DNA from: Ciona savignyi
Lineage: Eukaryota > Chordata > Ascidiacea > Phlebobranchia > Cionidae
Assembly: GCA_000149265.1 (NCBI GenBank)
Contig: CH003381.1
Coordinates: forward strand, 1,884,488 to 1,948,487
Direction: 5' to 3'
DNA length: 64,000 bases
Shown here: piece after piece, positions 50,011 to 64,000 of the stretch
How the letters are laid out: each line of letters begins with the position of its first letter
Position numbering within the stretch: position 1 is the stretch's first letter
The notes under the pieces: generated by a model
The model's input: only the letters and a program-made list of their open reading frames with translations
Told to the model about the DNA's origin: nothing
Databases searched by the model: none
Translations under genes and position numbers: made by a program

Positions 50011-51163
50011 TCGTATTATCACCCGCGTGGATCGAGGAATTAAGACAAACGGTCATGATCACACAGGTGGTAGGTTCGGGCTGTCAATTTACTGCCCGAC
50101 AGTGTTCTGTGGCAAGTTATTATACACATGTTGCGTTGTTCCATTAGATATAAATAAGATCGAAAAAAACTATACACTGTAATAGGGTTGTTAACCTTAA
50201 TCTGGACAAATTTAGGCCTACTATAGGATCCCAATAATGTCCCACAAATGGGGATGGAAATAAGCATGCTCTTATAAAGCAGCTTGAGAACAATTTCCAT
50301 CATCCGTTATACGTGAATATATCCTTGTACAAAAAATAATAATTCCCGGGAGAATAGCAGGGTGGGTACGTAGGTCACCCTTGTTGACCACAACTGGTAG
50401 CTGGCAAGACTGCCATGTAGGCCTACACCAGCAAATATCTTAACGGATACTGCCTGGATCCAAATGATCGAGGTCATAAAGAAACTGAAATAACGTCTCA
50501 ACCAAATGGGGCATAGTGCATTAGCTTCGTTCAAGGTGCCATAATATAGAATATAGATCTATATCTCCGATTTTAAAGCCTAAAACTAGGGCTTTTATCT
50601 CACTGGTTTAACATTCCTTATCTGAAATATCTTTCTTAAACAAATTCACTCCGCTATGTTATGTGTTGTTTGTTGCATTGTTGTATGCGTTCTGGGGTAT
50701 TGCACAGTAAAGACAAGAAGTAAAACTCACCAAAGGCAAGGCGCAAAAAGGCCCATTGAAAAATACTGAACGTCAAAAATAACTTTGTACACGAAAATAA
50801 GAGTGTACTATTATTGTTACGTGATCAAAACGATTTTATACTGGAAAAAAGTATCTGATCGTCGGAACAGTTTTCTAGAAAAATTTCAAACACGACCAGT
50901 CGCACAGTAACGAGTCAACTTTACATATCTACACATTTTGTGCGTTTTCGTTTCTGTAACGAAATTCGAATACCTGTAACGTTTCACTTTTGTCAAAATT
51001 GCGAACTTTATACAAAGTATATGAGAGAACAATAAAAAGAAAAAAAAAAATTGTGTAAAAAGAAGAGAGCTAAAATTGTCAATTATTTTACTATGAAAAA
51101 AGGAACGACGATTGGCGCATCACCTTAGAAAGCCCGTTTACATAAAAAAAATGGCTTCATTGA

Positions 51164-51169
51164 TTTATT
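51164..51169 (-). terminator. Poly(A) signal AATAAA for the LYST-like gene
   Basis: Minus-strand AATAAA 28 nt past the TGA stop at 51197. The short 3' UTR fits a compact genome. Confidence 0.6.
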
Positions 51170-51196
51170 CGACGAAAAGCGAGGCTTGTACCATGG

Positions 51197-63508
<12,312 letters not shown>

Positions 63509-64000
63509 CTAAAAAAGGGTTTGAATTAAAAGAAAAAATAAAATTTACAAAAAAATCATGGTTTTGGTGAAACAGACAAGTTATTACTCTATTTAACAAA
63601 ATTATATATTGCAAAACAGTGAGTATCATGTCAGACTGACAACAGTTAGATTTTGACTTGCATGTCCTTGGGTAAGCCACTTACCAGATGTTGCTTGGAC
63701 ACAGCGGTTTAAGCCAAAAAAAAACGATCATCACCACCATGCATAACATTCATTTGACTTTGGTCATGTGGTAACCAAATAAATGCCTGTGTTTCAACCT
63801 CCCCCATCCCACAATAGCAACGAGTGAGAAGGGTAATTGACTATGAACTTGGGGTGTGGATTACACAAAGTTGCCACAATGCAAGATTTATACAAGGATG
63901 AGTAAGTAAGTTGGCTTGTAATGATTTAAGTATCTAATTTCCATAAATTTTAAAATACTCTACAATTAACTGAGAGATCAACCATGTGCAAAACTATTGG
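63509..64000 (-). other. LYST intron at the right edge
   Basis: No exon was recognised between the acceptor at 63509 and the end of the window. It holds the SINE remnant at 63640-63850 and otherwise nothing recognised. Confidence 0.5.
63640..63850 (+). repeat. Diverged SINE (family 2) in LYST intron
   Basis: GCATGTCCTTGGGTAAGCCA, then GACACAGCGGTTTAAGCC and a tail-like CCACAATAGCAACGAGTGAG. Head unclear. Confidence 0.45.

Larger units (their letters stand above)
48491..51163. other. Intergenic DNA between PTK7 5' end and LYST 3' end
   Basis: It should include the PTK7 promoter and 5' UTR just right of 48490. It contains an (AT) run at about 49411-49434, a long inverted repeat (49457-49588), SINE pieces (49795-50010), and no recognisable gene. 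Confidence 0.55.

Overview
This is a eukaryotic window, most likely from an ascidian of the Ciona type. It has intron-rich genes with compact exons and GT-AG splice sites. The proteins are metazoan: an AP-1 beta adaptin, a seven-Ig PTK7-type receptor and a LYST-type BEACH/WD40 protein. The DNA is AT-rich and sprinkled with short tRNA-derived SINEs, palindromic MITEs and a Ty3/gypsy-related LTR element. No sequence search was possible. Gene names come from reading translated exons and comparing them with remembered family sequences; exon borders were placed by hand from GT/AG sites and reading phase.

All four protein-coding genes lie on the minus strand, so transcription runs right to left. 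From right to left: (1) about 63.5-51.2 kb, the 3' part (about 20 exons, roughly 1,195 codons) of a LYST-like gene with PH-BEACH, BEACH and WD40 regions; its 5' part is beyond the right edge. (2) 48.5-19.2 kb, a complete PTK7-like receptor pseudokinase gene: signal peptide, seven Ig domains (most coded by two exons each), one transmembrane segment and a catalytically impaired kinase domain. My exon chain sums to 3,354 nt, a multiple of three. Its last three coding exons occur twice, inside a tandem duplication of about 2.65 kb (18.08-20.73 and 20.73-23.39 kb). (3) 17.06-8.93 kb, a gene of 12 exons for a protein of about 588 aa with a signal peptide, about twelve LDL-receptor class A modules and a hydrophobic C-terminus that looks like a GPI-anchor signal. 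(4) 4.04-1.0 kb, the 5' seven coding exons of an AP-1/AP-2 beta adaptin gene, which continues past the left edge.

Between genes 3 and 4 sits a young LTR element of 3.1 kb (4768-7864) with near-identical LTRs and a 4-bp target duplication. It carries one ORF with a CxxC...CxxC zinc motif, a basic stretch and a retropepsin-like fold without the usual catalytic triad, and no recognisable reverse transcriptase or integrase. Introns and intergenic DNA hold two hAT-like MITEs, a repeated MITE family with G/A-rich inverted ends, at least two tRNA-headed SINE families, a 57-bp minisatellite filling a LYST intron, and several small duplications and hairpins. The four genes are not an obvious functional unit. 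Two act in membrane traffic (AP-1 beta, LYST) and two are cell-surface proteins (PTK7, LDLa protein), but the co-orientation may be chance.

The most interesting points are the LTR element with a dead-looking protease and no polymerase, the duplicated PTK7 kinase exons whose coding differences are mostly synonymous, and the predicted GPI-anchored multi-LDLa protein.
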